This document shows positions 1 through 6,613 of a stretch of DNA of 13,246 nt, one piece after another. The stretch covers positions 1 to 13,246 of the forward strand of contig MNIY01000109.1 of assembly GCA_001919995.1 (NCBI GenBank), given 5' to 3'. The position numbers and the translations under genes were made by a program. This DNA is from Ktedonobacter sp. 13_1_20CM_4_53_11. Its GTDB lineage: Bacteria; Chloroflexota; Ktedonobacteria; Ktedonobacterales; Ktedonobacteraceae. How positions within the stretch are numbered: the stretch's first letter is position 1; each line of letters starts with the position of its first letter. The notes beneath the pieces were generated by a model. The model saw nothing but the letters and a program-made list of their open reading frames with translations, did not search any database and had not been told where the DNA came from.

Positions 1-55
1 CTTCATCATGCCGCCTCCTGTCATTTCACGTGGCGCCTCCACACTTCATTCACGT

Positions 56-1267
56 TCAACGTGTGAAGTGTGGCACTGGTAGCAAGGGATAACAAAGCAC
101 TTCCCGCGCTGTCCATCTTCGGTTCGTTCTTCCCGCTGCCAGAGCTTTGGTACGCTGGAGGTCTCGTTGCGCTAGTAGCTTGCCACATCGTTCTCGTGGC
201 TACACGAGGGCCACTCGGAGCGATGCATGGGGACGCACAAAGTGATAGGAAGCCCGCCACCATTCCAGATGGACCAGGAGTTGTGGAGCGAGCTTCGCCG
301 TGGCCCAGGTGCGACGCGCCAGCGCTGCTACCCCCTGACGGATGGTCAGATGCACTCGTTCAATACAAGCGGTATTCAGCCGTCCAGAAAGACCCAGTTC
401 GGGGCCCCGCGACTTTGAGAGTAGCGCCTGTCCCAAAGCGCATCACGTGCGTGGCCCGCACCAACTTGCGTCGCCGGTAGCTTTTCTTCACCTGACCGTC
501 TATCAGCCCAGCCGCTCCTTGCCACTGGCGCACTTTTCGCCCTCGGCTCCCCCCCCTCAAGCCACTGTCCAAAATGGGCTGAGAGGCGCATAGAAATACA
601 TATTGAGGCCATTACTGGTGAAGAGCGGGAGACAGAAAGGCGGCCAAGAGCTGGCGCAGGGAGTGGATAACTCTCTGCGCCATGTTCTGCGTGCGGGGAC
701 CGAGATAGAGCACGTGAAGAAGCTTCGTAAGGGGATCGATGGCCAGCCACAGCCACAGCACCTGCTTATAGCTGCGTAGCCTGGTGCGCAGTTCGTCCAA
801 CTGGAGGTGTGGGAGTTGGAGATGGCAGAAGAAGCGCTCGTGCAGGGTTTGCGCGTGCGAGCCCGCACGCGACAGAAAGGCTCGTGATCGTGGCTTGCCT
901 GTAGCCGAAAATACATGGAGCTTCGGAAGGATCCAACCCACAGGCTCGCGCAGTAAGCACCACTGCGACTTGGTGTGAGGGGGGTTTCAGACGATAGAAG
1001 GGAGTGTGACGCCGGGCAGTGAACGTGGTACGGCAGGCAGGACCTCGAAACCTCTGGATACGCTCAGCTTGACCATGCTTGCCATCCCCAAAAAGACGCA
1101 TGAACGTCAGCGTCTGTGATTCCAAAGTACGGACACTCTCGGTTGGAACAGGCGAAGCCCTGGGTGTTGATCCGTTTCGGCGCTCGCCGCCGGCTTTTGA
1201 TTTCGCACCAAGGGCGCACAGGGAGAGACTGTGCTGGCTCCTTGGCACATCTGTTCGCAAAATCCAT
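56..1267 (-). pseudogene. IS1-like transposase, degenerate (multiple frameshifts)
   Basis: Read on the minus strand in pieces, this is one transposase spread over several frames. A zinc-ribbon-like start (CSNRECPYFGITDA, 1267-1064) is followed by GDGKHGQAERIQ with FTARRHTPFYRLKPPSHQVA, then LQLPHLQLDELRTRL and WLAIDPLTKLLHVL (941-612). Next come LPLFTSNGLNMYFYA (about 630-560), KSYRRRKLVRATHVMRFG (about 510-450) and RLNTACIERVHLTIRQ with WWRASYHFVRPHASLRVALV (436-203). A stop at 200-202 interrupts the last frame, and tail homology continues to a stop at 56-58. The order and motifs match the IS1-like DDE transposases that I recall as abundant in Ktedonobacteria. The better-preserved tail at 13033-13246 confirms what the C-terminus should look like. 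At least five frame changes and one nonsense codon make it inactive. The family label is by recall; the IS boundaries are not resolved. Confidence 0.85.
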
Positions 1268-1304
1268 GCTTTTCTCAGAACGGACGTGCTAAGGAGCCAG
1301 CACA
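1230..1304. repeat. Large inverted repeat (27-bp arms, 21-nt loop)
   Basis: Arms 1230-1256 and 1278-1304 are inverted copies with 24 of 27 positions matching; the three differences are transitions. The loop is 1257-1277. In a plus-strand transcript two of the three differences become G-U wobble pairs. No T tract follows on either side (a run of C follows on plus), so it does not look like an intrinsic terminator. It overlaps the 5' end of the degenerate transposase, where the palindrome makes both strands encode similar peptides (CWLL.TSV ... LRTDV.RSQH). It is probably part of the IS upstream end. Confidence 0.8.
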
Positions 1305-1470
1305 CCCCCCGACATAAGGCTGGAGCAAGGAGTCAACGTCAAAACAACACCATTTGCGGAGATCGAGAGAGCCATGAGAAAGTGTACTGAGAAACACGAC
1401 ATATACAACAAACGAACGGTCTTTGTTGCTCACCTTTTCAACACCATGGACTCCTCGGCGCAATCCCGTT

Positions 1471-3186
1471 TCAAGGCTCAACCCTCTGGCGTACTTCCGC
1501 CAGGTGTTGCTTCGCATGGTGACGGGTCTGAATGTTCCGAAATTGCGCGGCCTTTTGCGCTCTCTCCTCCGCAGGAGCTGTTTGCATGTCTCGTAAGAAG
1601 GCGACATGCAGGAACCCTTGCATGGATGGGTCCGGGGGCGCCGCTGCTTTGGCAGGGTGTTCCGCCACCTGCCTCGCCGCAAGGCTTTCTTCCGTCTCGC
1701 CTCCGCACTCTATCCCGGATGCGGCCGGCTCAGGCAGCGTGAGAGGCGCATCCGTTCTCGGCGTGGTGAGCGAGAAGAGGTGGTTGAGCGGATGCGCGTG
1801 CTTGTCGCGCTCCGTCAGTGGGAGCACGCCAAAAATCTCCTCGAGCGTGGCGAGCGCCGAGGTGTGATCGTAGACGGTATGGTCGATGGTGCCCCTGGGA
1901 ATGAGCGGCGAGACGATGATGGCAGGCACGCGCACACCCAACTGCGTGAAATCGAAGGCAAAGCGGCTGTTTTCCGGGTCGGTCGGCTTATCACCCGGAG
2001 CGACAGTCTGCGGCGGGGGGACGTGGTCATAAAATCCCCCGTGCTCATCGTAGGTGATGATGAGCACGCTGCTCTCCCAGTGGGGTGAGTTCCGAATGGC
2101 TTCGTAAACATGCTTCAGAAGCGCCTCGCCGCGTGTGACATCATCTTTGGGATGCTGCGAATTGCCGCACACAAAGTCCGCCATGCTGTGGTAGTCCGGC
2201 TCGAGAAAGGCATAGGACGTGGAGTAGTTGGGATGGCTCACGTGCTTAGCGAAGTCCTCGAAATGGCGAAAGCGCCCTTCGGCCAGGCGCACTGCCATGC
2301 CGCAAATGGCCAGCGCCTGTGGAAACGGATCGCCCTTGTAGATCGTCCAGCTTATCCCCTCATCGTCGAGCCGGTCATAGATCGTCCCGTTGTCAAATGT
2401 ATAGCCGTTGAGGAGGATGGAACTGGCAATCGTCTGGGTGGACGGGCTATGGTCCAGGCCAGCCGATGAGGCCGCGTGAATAAAGAAGCGATTGGGCCAG
2501 GTCGGGCCTGGCATGGAGGAAAACCAGTGGTCGCACACGGCAAATTCCCGCGCGAGCGCGATAATCACCGGGACTTGCTCTGGGGCGTAGCATTTCATGA
2601 TCTCGCCCGGATTGGCAGGGTCGACCGTGGCATAATCCGCCACGAATCCGCTATTGTCGATGTGGGGAAAATCCCCCTTGACCCCGCAGAGCTGCACCTT
2701 GACATCGTTGAACTCGTGCCCGGGATCGTGGGGCATTGCCCAGTTGGCGGGAGAGGAGACTGTCACTTTATTTCCAAGCGGGTCAAGGTTCCAATCGCGG
2801 GCCGGGTCCAGTCCCTCGAGAGTGGTAGACTGCCCTGTGAGAGCATCGATGCCCTGTAAATGAGAGAAACCCAGCAGGTGGTCGAAGGAGCGGTTTTCTA
2901 GCAGGAGGACAAACACGTGTTGGATGCGGTCCGGTTTCGCCTTAGTGCGCGCGAAGAGCCTGCAAACGCCCCACATGGCTTGTATACCGAGCTGCCAGAA
3001 GATATTGACCAGGTCGGCAAACAGCAGGCAGGCATATTTGCCGACAAGGTAGAGAACCTTCCCGACCACATTCCCGCTCTGCCCAACGCCGTTGTCGGCC
3101 CACGTGGTGCATCTCGAGATGATCCCGATCAGCCAGCGATTCCGCGCGCGGTCAGCCTGTAATTTACGATTCCCGCAGCGTGACAT
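1471..3186 (-). CDS. Phosphoesterase family protein (phospholipase C/acid phosphatase type)
   Basis: 571 residues of the phosphoesterase family PF04185, whose members hydrolyse phospholipids or phosphomonoesters using metal-bound active sites. Visible hallmarks are ENRSFDH (97-103) near the start of the domain, MPGPTWPNRFF (225-235), TYDEHGGFYDHVPPP (378-392) and DHTSALATLEEIFG (440-453), all in the usual order. The catalytic domain covers about 85-475; the last 95 residues are Ala/Glu/Gln-rich without a recognised domain. The N-terminus has no clear Sec or Tat signal. Instead residues 38-80 form a long hydrophobic/aromatic stretch that could anchor the protein in the membrane. The ATG at 3184-3186 follows a purine-rich leader with GGG/AAAGGG close upstream, and no upstream in-frame start is better. 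It is transcribed alone, with a promoter candidate about 80 bases upstream. Whether the substrate is a phospholipid or a phosphomonoester cannot be read from the sequence. Confidence 0.9.
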   Translation of the reverse strand: MSRCGNRKLQADRARNRWLIGIISRCTTWADNGVGQSGNVVGKVLYLVGKYACLLFADLVNIFWQLGIQAMWGVCRLFARTKAKPDRIQHVFVLLLENRSFDHLLGFSHLQGIDALTGQSTTLEGLDPARDWNLDPLGNKVTVSSPANWAMPHDPGHEFNDVKVQLCGVKGDFPHIDNSGFVADYATVDPANPGEIMKCYAPEQVPVIIALAREFAVCDHWFSSMPGPTWPNRFFIHAASSAGLDHSPSTQTIASSILLNGYTFDNGTIYDRLDDEGISWTIYKGDPFPQALAICGMAVRLAEGRFRHFEDFAKHVSHPNYSTSYAFLEPDYHSMADFVCGNSQHPKDDVTRGEALLKHVYEAIRNSPHWESSVLIITYDEHGGFYDHVPPPQTVAPGDKPTDPENSRFAFDFTQLGVRVPAIIVSPLIPRGTIDHTVYDHTSALATLEEIFGVLPLTERDKHAHPLNHLFSLTTPRTDAPLTLPEPAASGIECGGETEESLAARQVAEHPAKAAAPPDPSMQGFLHVAFLRDMQTAPAEERAQKAAQFRNIQTRHHAKQHLAEVRQRVEP

Positions 3187-3545
3187 CCCTTTTTTCCCTC
3201 TTTTCCCTTTTTTTTATCGTCCCAGACCGCTCCCCCAACTTCTCCATGATAGAACAGGATGGCGTAATCATAGCACGAAAAGCAAGAGGCGTCACAAGCG
3301 GTTGATGCTCCGGTTTTACCACAAAGTGGGGGCTACCATACCGTGGGGTACGATCGAGGTTCCGGCACAAATCGGGGGTTGAAAAAAGGCAGAGAGGTTG
3401 CTACCGTGAACCAAAACTGAAGAAGAGTCACAGGAGGCAGGCTGTGTGCACTGGTCGTTTTGATCCGTTCAGAGAGCGATTTTCTACGCTCCTCCTTGCG
3501 TCCGGCTAGATGTCCTTGTAGAGTGCCTTCGGACCACTTTATACA
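3187..3545. other. Intergenic region upstream of the phosphoesterase
   Basis: No supported gene. It contains the pyrimidine-rich block 3187-3216, which on the minus strand is the purine-rich leader of the phosphoesterase mRNA, and the promoter candidate at 3267-3295. The remaining roughly 250 bases show short open frames without family resemblance. Confidence 0.6.
3267..3295 (-). promoter_or_regulatory. Candidate sigma70-type promoter for the phosphoesterase
   Basis: On the minus strand GTGACG (3290-3295), a 17-base spacer and TATGAT (3267-3272) match the -35/-10 consensus at 4/6 and 5/6. The site lies about 80 bases before the start at 3186 and reads toward it. It was found by eye; other weaker combinations may exist. 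Confidence 0.4.
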
Positions 3546-3706
3546 CAGCTGCTTCGTGCGACCTCTGTCTAAAGCATGGTGATCGATCCCAGGTGCTGCA
3601 CGCAAATGCGGGCCAAACACCCCTGGAAATACTCAAGCAGTTGGAACTGCACAACGAGTCCGTGGTTCTGTTCCTGGTGGATCAGCACGTGCCCGACATG
3701 AACGGC
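3546..3706 (+). pseudogene. Response-regulator receiver domain fragment
   Basis: The frame starting at 3560 reads LKHGDRSQVLHANAG, then TPLEILKQLELHNESV and VLFLVDQHVPDMNG. This is the middle of a CheY-like receiver of the type found in Chloroflexota and Actinobacteria regulators and in receiver-thioredoxin reductase fusions, where LLVDQRMPxMTG holds the phospho-acceptor Asp. Just upstream QLLRA (3546-3560) lies in a different frame and would be the preceding helix, so at least one frameshift is present. The usual VDDDP start and everything after MNG (the TAYAD and KPW segments) are absent. It is a dead fragment, not a gene. The parent protein is not determined. Confidence 0.65.
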
Positions 3707-4067
3707 GCCTGTCTCACCGGAGGGATCTGGCTCTTGTCTCTTGGAGGACCCGAAGCCTGCGCTGGAATCTCTTCGGCCACGCCGTGGCAGACCTGTTCAG
3801 TCTCAGCTTGTTCGTGCTTCTCAATCTGGCTGTATTCTAAGCCTCGTGCTTCTTCCGGCTTGGGAGGTGGCATTGAACAAGACGTACTGTCATAGAGAAC
3901 AAAGTCAATCGGCGAAAGCATTCGTGTTGGTAGATGACAAGGTGAAGCTACCAGGGAGGAGGACGATGAAACTTCATGACAACGAGCAGCTGCAAACGTC
4001 CATGATCAGGACAGCACACCGCATCACGCTCCTGGGAAGAACTGCAGGAAGCGTCGCGCTTGTAGGG

Positions 4068-4106
4068 CCTGCTTGCCCTGTAAGGACAAGCAGGAGGTTC
4101 GCCTCC
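4068..4106. repeat. Two overlapping hairpins
   Basis: CCTGCTTG (4068-4075) pairs with CAAGCAGG (4087-4094) around an 11-base loop. Immediately after, GGAGG (4093-4097) pairs with CCTCC (4102-4106) across a TTCG tetraloop, a very stable type. The two stems share two bases. No T tract follows, so a terminator role is uncertain. Confidence 0.5.
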
Positions 4107-4121
4107 CTCTGCTTCCACTCC

Positions 4122-4148
4122 TGTGCTGGCTACTTGTCATATCCGCCC
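4122..4148. repeat. Possible scrap of IS 3' end
   Basis: TGTGCTGGCTAC followed six bases later by TATCCGCC resembles the reverse complement of 5653-5679, which adjoins and overlaps the detached IS end. About 20 of 27 positions agree by eye. Similarity does not clearly extend outward, so chance cannot be excluded. Confidence 0.3.
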
Positions 4149-4314
4149 GCTCAATCAGGCCTTTGAGTGCACCTTCCCATGTCTCTCGCCGCTTGCCGAT
4201 TCCCCAGATGAAGAGTACAATCAAAATGCATTCATCTGATTATCCCATTATCTTCAAAAAGGGGTCACGTACACTGTGCATGGGATTCTTGCCTTCATCA
4301 AGCGGTTGACAAGC

Positions 4315-5397
4315 ATGAGCTTTCAAGCGCTTCACCACCGCTTCATAGACTGGACCAAACCGGACACCGCCACCTCTCTCCTGGTGGGGACGCTGACAGA
4401 TCTTGCCAGAAGCAAGACGGAACTCGTGGCAGAAAACGCCCTCCTCCGACAGCAATTGATCATCCTCAGTCGACACGTCAAACGACCAGTCTTCAAGAAG
4501 TCCGACCGGATGCTCCTGGTCCTTCTGGCAAGAGCAGTACGGACCTGGAAGCAAGCGCTTTTCATCATTCAGCCCGAGACGCTTCTGCGGTGGCATCGCC
4601 AGGGGTTTCAGCTGTACTGGAAGTACAAGTCCAGGACAGCTTCTGCCAAACCAAAGATATCCGCAGAGATCGTCGCGTTGATCAAGGACATGGCTAAGGA
4701 CAACCGCCTGTGGGGAGCTGAACGGATCCGGGGCGAATTGCTCAAGCTGGGTCTGCGCGTCTGCAAACGCACGATCCAGAAATACATGCGACAGGTGCGC
4801 CCTGCCAGGCCACGGGGACAGAACTGGAAAACCTTCTTACACACTCATGCTGAGCAGATCTGGGCCTGCGACTTTCTCCCGGTCACCGACTTGCTTTTCC
4901 GGTCGCTGTATGCCTTCTTCATCATCGAATTACACTCTCGCAGGGTCATCCATGTGGGTGTCACACGATCTCCTACCGATGCCTGGACCGCACAACAGCT
5001 GCGGGAAGCCACCGCCTATGGTGTGGGGCCGAAGTACCTCATCCGTGATAACGACGGCAAATTTGGGGTGGGCTTCGCTCGGATTGCGCAGACGAGTCGC
5101 ATCGAGATTCTCACAACTCCTTATTTCGCCCCGCGCGCGAATGCCATCTGTGAACGGTTTCTGGGGAGTGTCCGTCGAGAGTGTCTCGATCATCTGCTCA
5201 TCCTACATGAGAAGCAGCTCCACCGCGTGCTCAACGCCTACGTTCAGTACTTCAACCAAGCCAGGCCGCATCAAGGCATCAGGCAGCAGATTCCAGAGCA
5301 GAAAGCTGGGTCAGCGTCACCCAATCGTGAAAGTGGCAAGGTCATCGCCTTCCCGGCCCTGGGCGGCTTGCATCATGACTACCGCAGAAGTGCCTGA
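4315..5397 (+). CDS. DDE transposase with integrase core (IS3/IS481-like)
   Basis: About 360 residues. The N-terminal third (AENALLRQQLIIL, WKQALFIIQPETLLRWHRQG) is a DNA-binding region, then NRLWGAERIRGELLKLG (HTH-like) leads into an rve-type catalytic core. The acidic triad fits D186 (WACDF), D245 (IRDNDGKFG) and E280 (NAICERFLGSVRRECLDH), with 34 residues between the second Asp and Glu, close to the DD35E pattern. The tail has YFNQARPHQGI and GGLHHDYRR, typical of this group in Chloroflexota. I chose the ATG at 4315 because relatives start MSxQALxHRxIDW; an in-frame GTG at 4276 would add 13 residues. No good ribosome binding site is seen for either. The frame is intact, so it may be active. 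I could not find terminal inverted repeats or a target duplication. Product confident; exact IS family less so. Confidence 0.9.
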   Translation: MSFQALHHRFIDWTKPDTATSLLVGTLTDLARSKTELVAENALLRQQLIILSRHVKRPVFKKSDRMLLVLLARAVRTWKQALFIIQPETLLRWHRQGFQLYWKYKSRTASAKPKISAEIVALIKDMAKDNRLWGAERIRGELLKLGLRVCKRTIQKYMRQVRPARPRGQNWKTFLHTHAEQIWACDFLPVTDLLFRSLYAFFIIELHSRRVIHVGVTRSPTDAWTAQQLREATAYGVGPKYLIRDNDGKFGVGFARIAQTSRIEILTTPYFAPRANAICERFLGSVRRECLDHLLILHEKQLHRVLNAYVQYFNQARPHQGIRQQIPEQKAGSASPNRESGKVIAFPALGGLHHDYRRSA

Positions 5398-5660
5398 GTT
5401 TGTTCAGAGATGAAGGTCTGACTGCTTGAGACATGCGCGAAATACCTCAGAATTCACTCATGCTGTTTTGTTGAGAGCTAGCAAGCAATTTCTCGTCGTT
5501 TTCCTTGAGGGAGGGAACGAACCAGAGAGACATTTGAGTCATGGTCAGTGAGTTCGTGTCTGAGATGGCAAGAACTTTCCCCAAGCCTCACTCCATGGGC
5601 ATATCAGTCATCAAAAAACCAGGAAATTGAAGAGGGAAACTCTCAATTTTCTCGGCGGAT
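5398..5660. other. Non-coding stretch after the transposase
   Basis: Presumably contains the right end of the transposase-bearing element, but no inverted repeat matching its upstream side was found. No gene is supported. Confidence 0.4.
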
Positions 5661-5883
5661 AGCTTATGTAGCCAGCACAGCCATGCTTCACAATGTGAGC
5701 GTGAATGAGGTGAGAAGACGCGCTGTGCAATGGCTGTAGACGACTGGTGAAGGTGAAAGCAGGTAGAGATGCATGGGCATACAGGATGAAGTATCCTCCC
5801 TGTACAGTCGAATGAGGAGAAAATCGGCCCGAAGTGCGTTCGCAGGGGCTGATCACATTATCCACCATTTCCAATGGCAGTAC
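5661..5883 (+). mobile_element. Detached 3' end of the IS1-like element
   Basis: Aligned by eye with the reverse complement of 12842-13043, this shares long stretches: TGAATGA..GAGAAGACGC, GGTGAA.GTGAAAGCAGGT, AGTCGAATGAGG, the region around TTCGCAGG, and the end ATGGCAGTAC. Roughly three quarters of positions agree over about 180 bases, with a small indel. The minus strand of 30-90 matches the inner part as well. Only the last codons' equivalent and the 3' non-coding end remain, with no transposase body upstream. The shared sequence stops near 5883, which marks the IS end. Confidence 0.75.
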
Positions 5884-5928
5884 TCCTGTTTCAACGACAG
5901 TTTGAGTTGGTCGATTGTACAACGAAAG

Positions 5929-5946
5929 AAGGCCATTTCTGGCCTT
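5929..5946. terminator. Candidate bidirectional terminator
   Basis: AAGGCCA (5929-5935), loop TTTC, TGGCCTT (5940-5946): a perfect 7-bp stem. On plus it is followed by ATTTTAG; on minus by CTTTC. It lies just downstream of the DUF6325 transcription unit on the minus strand. The T tracts are short, so termination is inferred. Confidence 0.45.
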
Positions 5947-5977
5947 ATTTTAGATGAACGCACAGGTGTCTACAGAT

Positions 5978-6052
5978 CTACAGTAGCCCGTTGCGGCGCT
6001 GTCGGCGGCGGCGTCCTGCTACTGAAACTGGTGTCAGTGGTCGTCCTATCAT
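5978..6052 (-). pseudogene. Remnant 24-codon cistron downstream of DUF6325
   Basis: An ATG at 6050-6052 has a strong Shine-Dalgarno, AAAGAGGAGG (6058-6067 on the opposite strand), five bases upstream. It opens a 24-residue frame, MIGRPLTPVSVAG followed by RRRRQRRNGLL, then stop. The initiation region (AGGAGGATACTATGATAGGA) nearly repeats that of the upstream gene (AGGAGGATAGTATGCTAGGA). In other genomes DUF6325 genes are often followed by a small SHOCT-domain gene whose product starts in a comparable way (recalled). I infer that this is the 5' stub of such a partner, cut short. It could instead be a genuine tiny basic peptide. Confidence 0.45.
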
Positions 6053-6082
6053 AGTATCCTCCTCTTTCCTGAACACACGCTC

Positions 6083-6511
6083 TTATTTTTGCTGCTCAAA
6101 TTCTTCAACAGCAGCGGATACTTTATCTGGGTGAATTCGACCCTCGGCCAATAGCTCACCTCCCACATGGAGCAGAGCCTCCTTTAAAGGTATAGCCCAG
6201 AGCTGTTCTATCACGAGTATGCCAGCTGATGTATCGTTGGGCATGTGAGCACCCAGTTTTTGCACATCGTCTTCTGTTAAAAGGGGAAGGTCACCTTTGT
6301 GCCCTAATAACGTCGAGACTTCTTTGAGATCGTCCTCTTGATCCTCGATCTCGGCCCAGTCTACATGACCATCAGCATCTTTGATCACAAACACCAGATC
6401 CACAACACGTATCACACCACTCTTAGTGGCTTGTGCAAGTGCTTTCAACACACTCCCATCAAAATTATTTCCCTTAAAAGAGACCGCAATATAATCTATT
6501 GGTCCTAGCAT
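6083..6511 (-). CDS. DUF6325 family protein
   Basis: 142 residues. The start MLGPIDYIAVSFKGNNF, the central VVDLVFVIKDADG, the AGILVIEQLWAIPL segment and the GGELLAEGRIHPDKV tail follow the DUF6325 pattern (LGPIDYxxVEFPGN, LDLxFxxKDADG, WExxWA, GRIPxxxV). The function of the family is unknown; it is a small, acidic, probably cytoplasmic protein often beside SHOCT-domain proteins. The ATG at 6509-6511 is supported by AAAGGAGG at 6517-6524 with a five-base spacer and by a near-consensus promoter upstream. Composition looks more AT-rich than the flanking helicase gene. It is the first cistron of a short minus-strand unit ending near 5929. Confidence 0.85.
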   Translation of the reverse strand: MLGPIDYIAVSFKGNNFDGSVLKALAQATKSGVIRVVDLVFVIKDADGHVDWAEIEDQEDDLKEVSTLLGHKGDLPLLTEDDVQKLGAHMPNDTSAGILVIEQLWAIPLKEALLHVGGELLAEGRIHPDKVSAAVEEFEQQK

Positions 6512-6530
6512 ACTATCCTCCTTTATTGGA

Positions 6531-6545
6531 AGGGTTCGAAACCCT
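6531..6545. promoter_or_regulatory. Palindrome in the 5' leader of the DUF6325 gene
   Basis: AGGGTT-CGA-AACCCT lies between the promoter and the ribosome binding site of the DUF6325 gene. It could be an operator or a small mRNA hairpin. It resembles a tRNA T-arm but no tRNA surrounds it. Confidence 0.4.
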
Positions 6546-6555
6546 CCTAGTTTAT

Positions 6556-6584
6556 ATTATACTCTTCAAGTAAAACTATTTCAA
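6556..6584 (-). promoter_or_regulatory. Strong sigma70-type promoter for DUF6325
   Basis: On the minus strand TTGAAA (6579-6584), exactly 17 bases, TATAAT (6556-6561): 5/6 and 6/6 consensus matches with ideal spacing, about 45 bases before the start at 6511. It is the best promoter in the window. It occupies the stretch where the oppositely oriented helicase gene should have its start. Confidence 0.75.
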
Positions 6585-6613
6585 GTTCCCAGTACTGCAC
6601 TCCTGCAGAACAC

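Larger units (their letters stand above)
3707..4275. other. Gene-poor stretch between receiver remnant and transposase
   Basis: No supported gene in about 570 bases. Short open frames exist on both strands (for example 3682-3921 minus and 3741-4166 plus) but show no family resemblance. The frame through 3724-3840 ends in a hydrophobic run (ADLFSLSLFVLLNLAVF, then stop) that might be the tail of a lost membrane protein; I do not rely on this. Hairpins at 4068-4106 and an IS-end-like motif at 4122-4148 are listed separately. Confidence 0.5.

Noticed and set aside
1079..1390. 103-codon plus-strand open frame
   Set aside because: Antisense to the degenerate transposase; its protein-like part comes from the palindrome at 1230-1304.
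1406..1428. CAACAAA/TTTGTTG stem after the phosphoesterase as terminator
   Set aside because: AT-rich weak stem with a 9-base loop and no T tract.
1606..2859. Several plus-strand open frames opposite the phosphoesterase
   Set aside because: Antisense shadows of an intact gene whose motifs are all on the minus strand.
4847..5413. 188-codon open frame inside the transposase
   Set aside because: Out-of-frame shadow of the transposase; serine-rich without domain features.
5773..6054. 93-codon plus-strand open frame
   Set aside because: It starts inside the IS end, crosses its boundary and runs antisense over the remnant cistron; no family resemblance or ribosome site.
6528..6550. T-arm-like GGTTCGAAACC, possible tRNA end or attachment site
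   Set aside because: No anticodon arm, D arm or acceptor pairing is visible around it; it sits in the leader of the DUF6325 gene, where a palindrome explains it.
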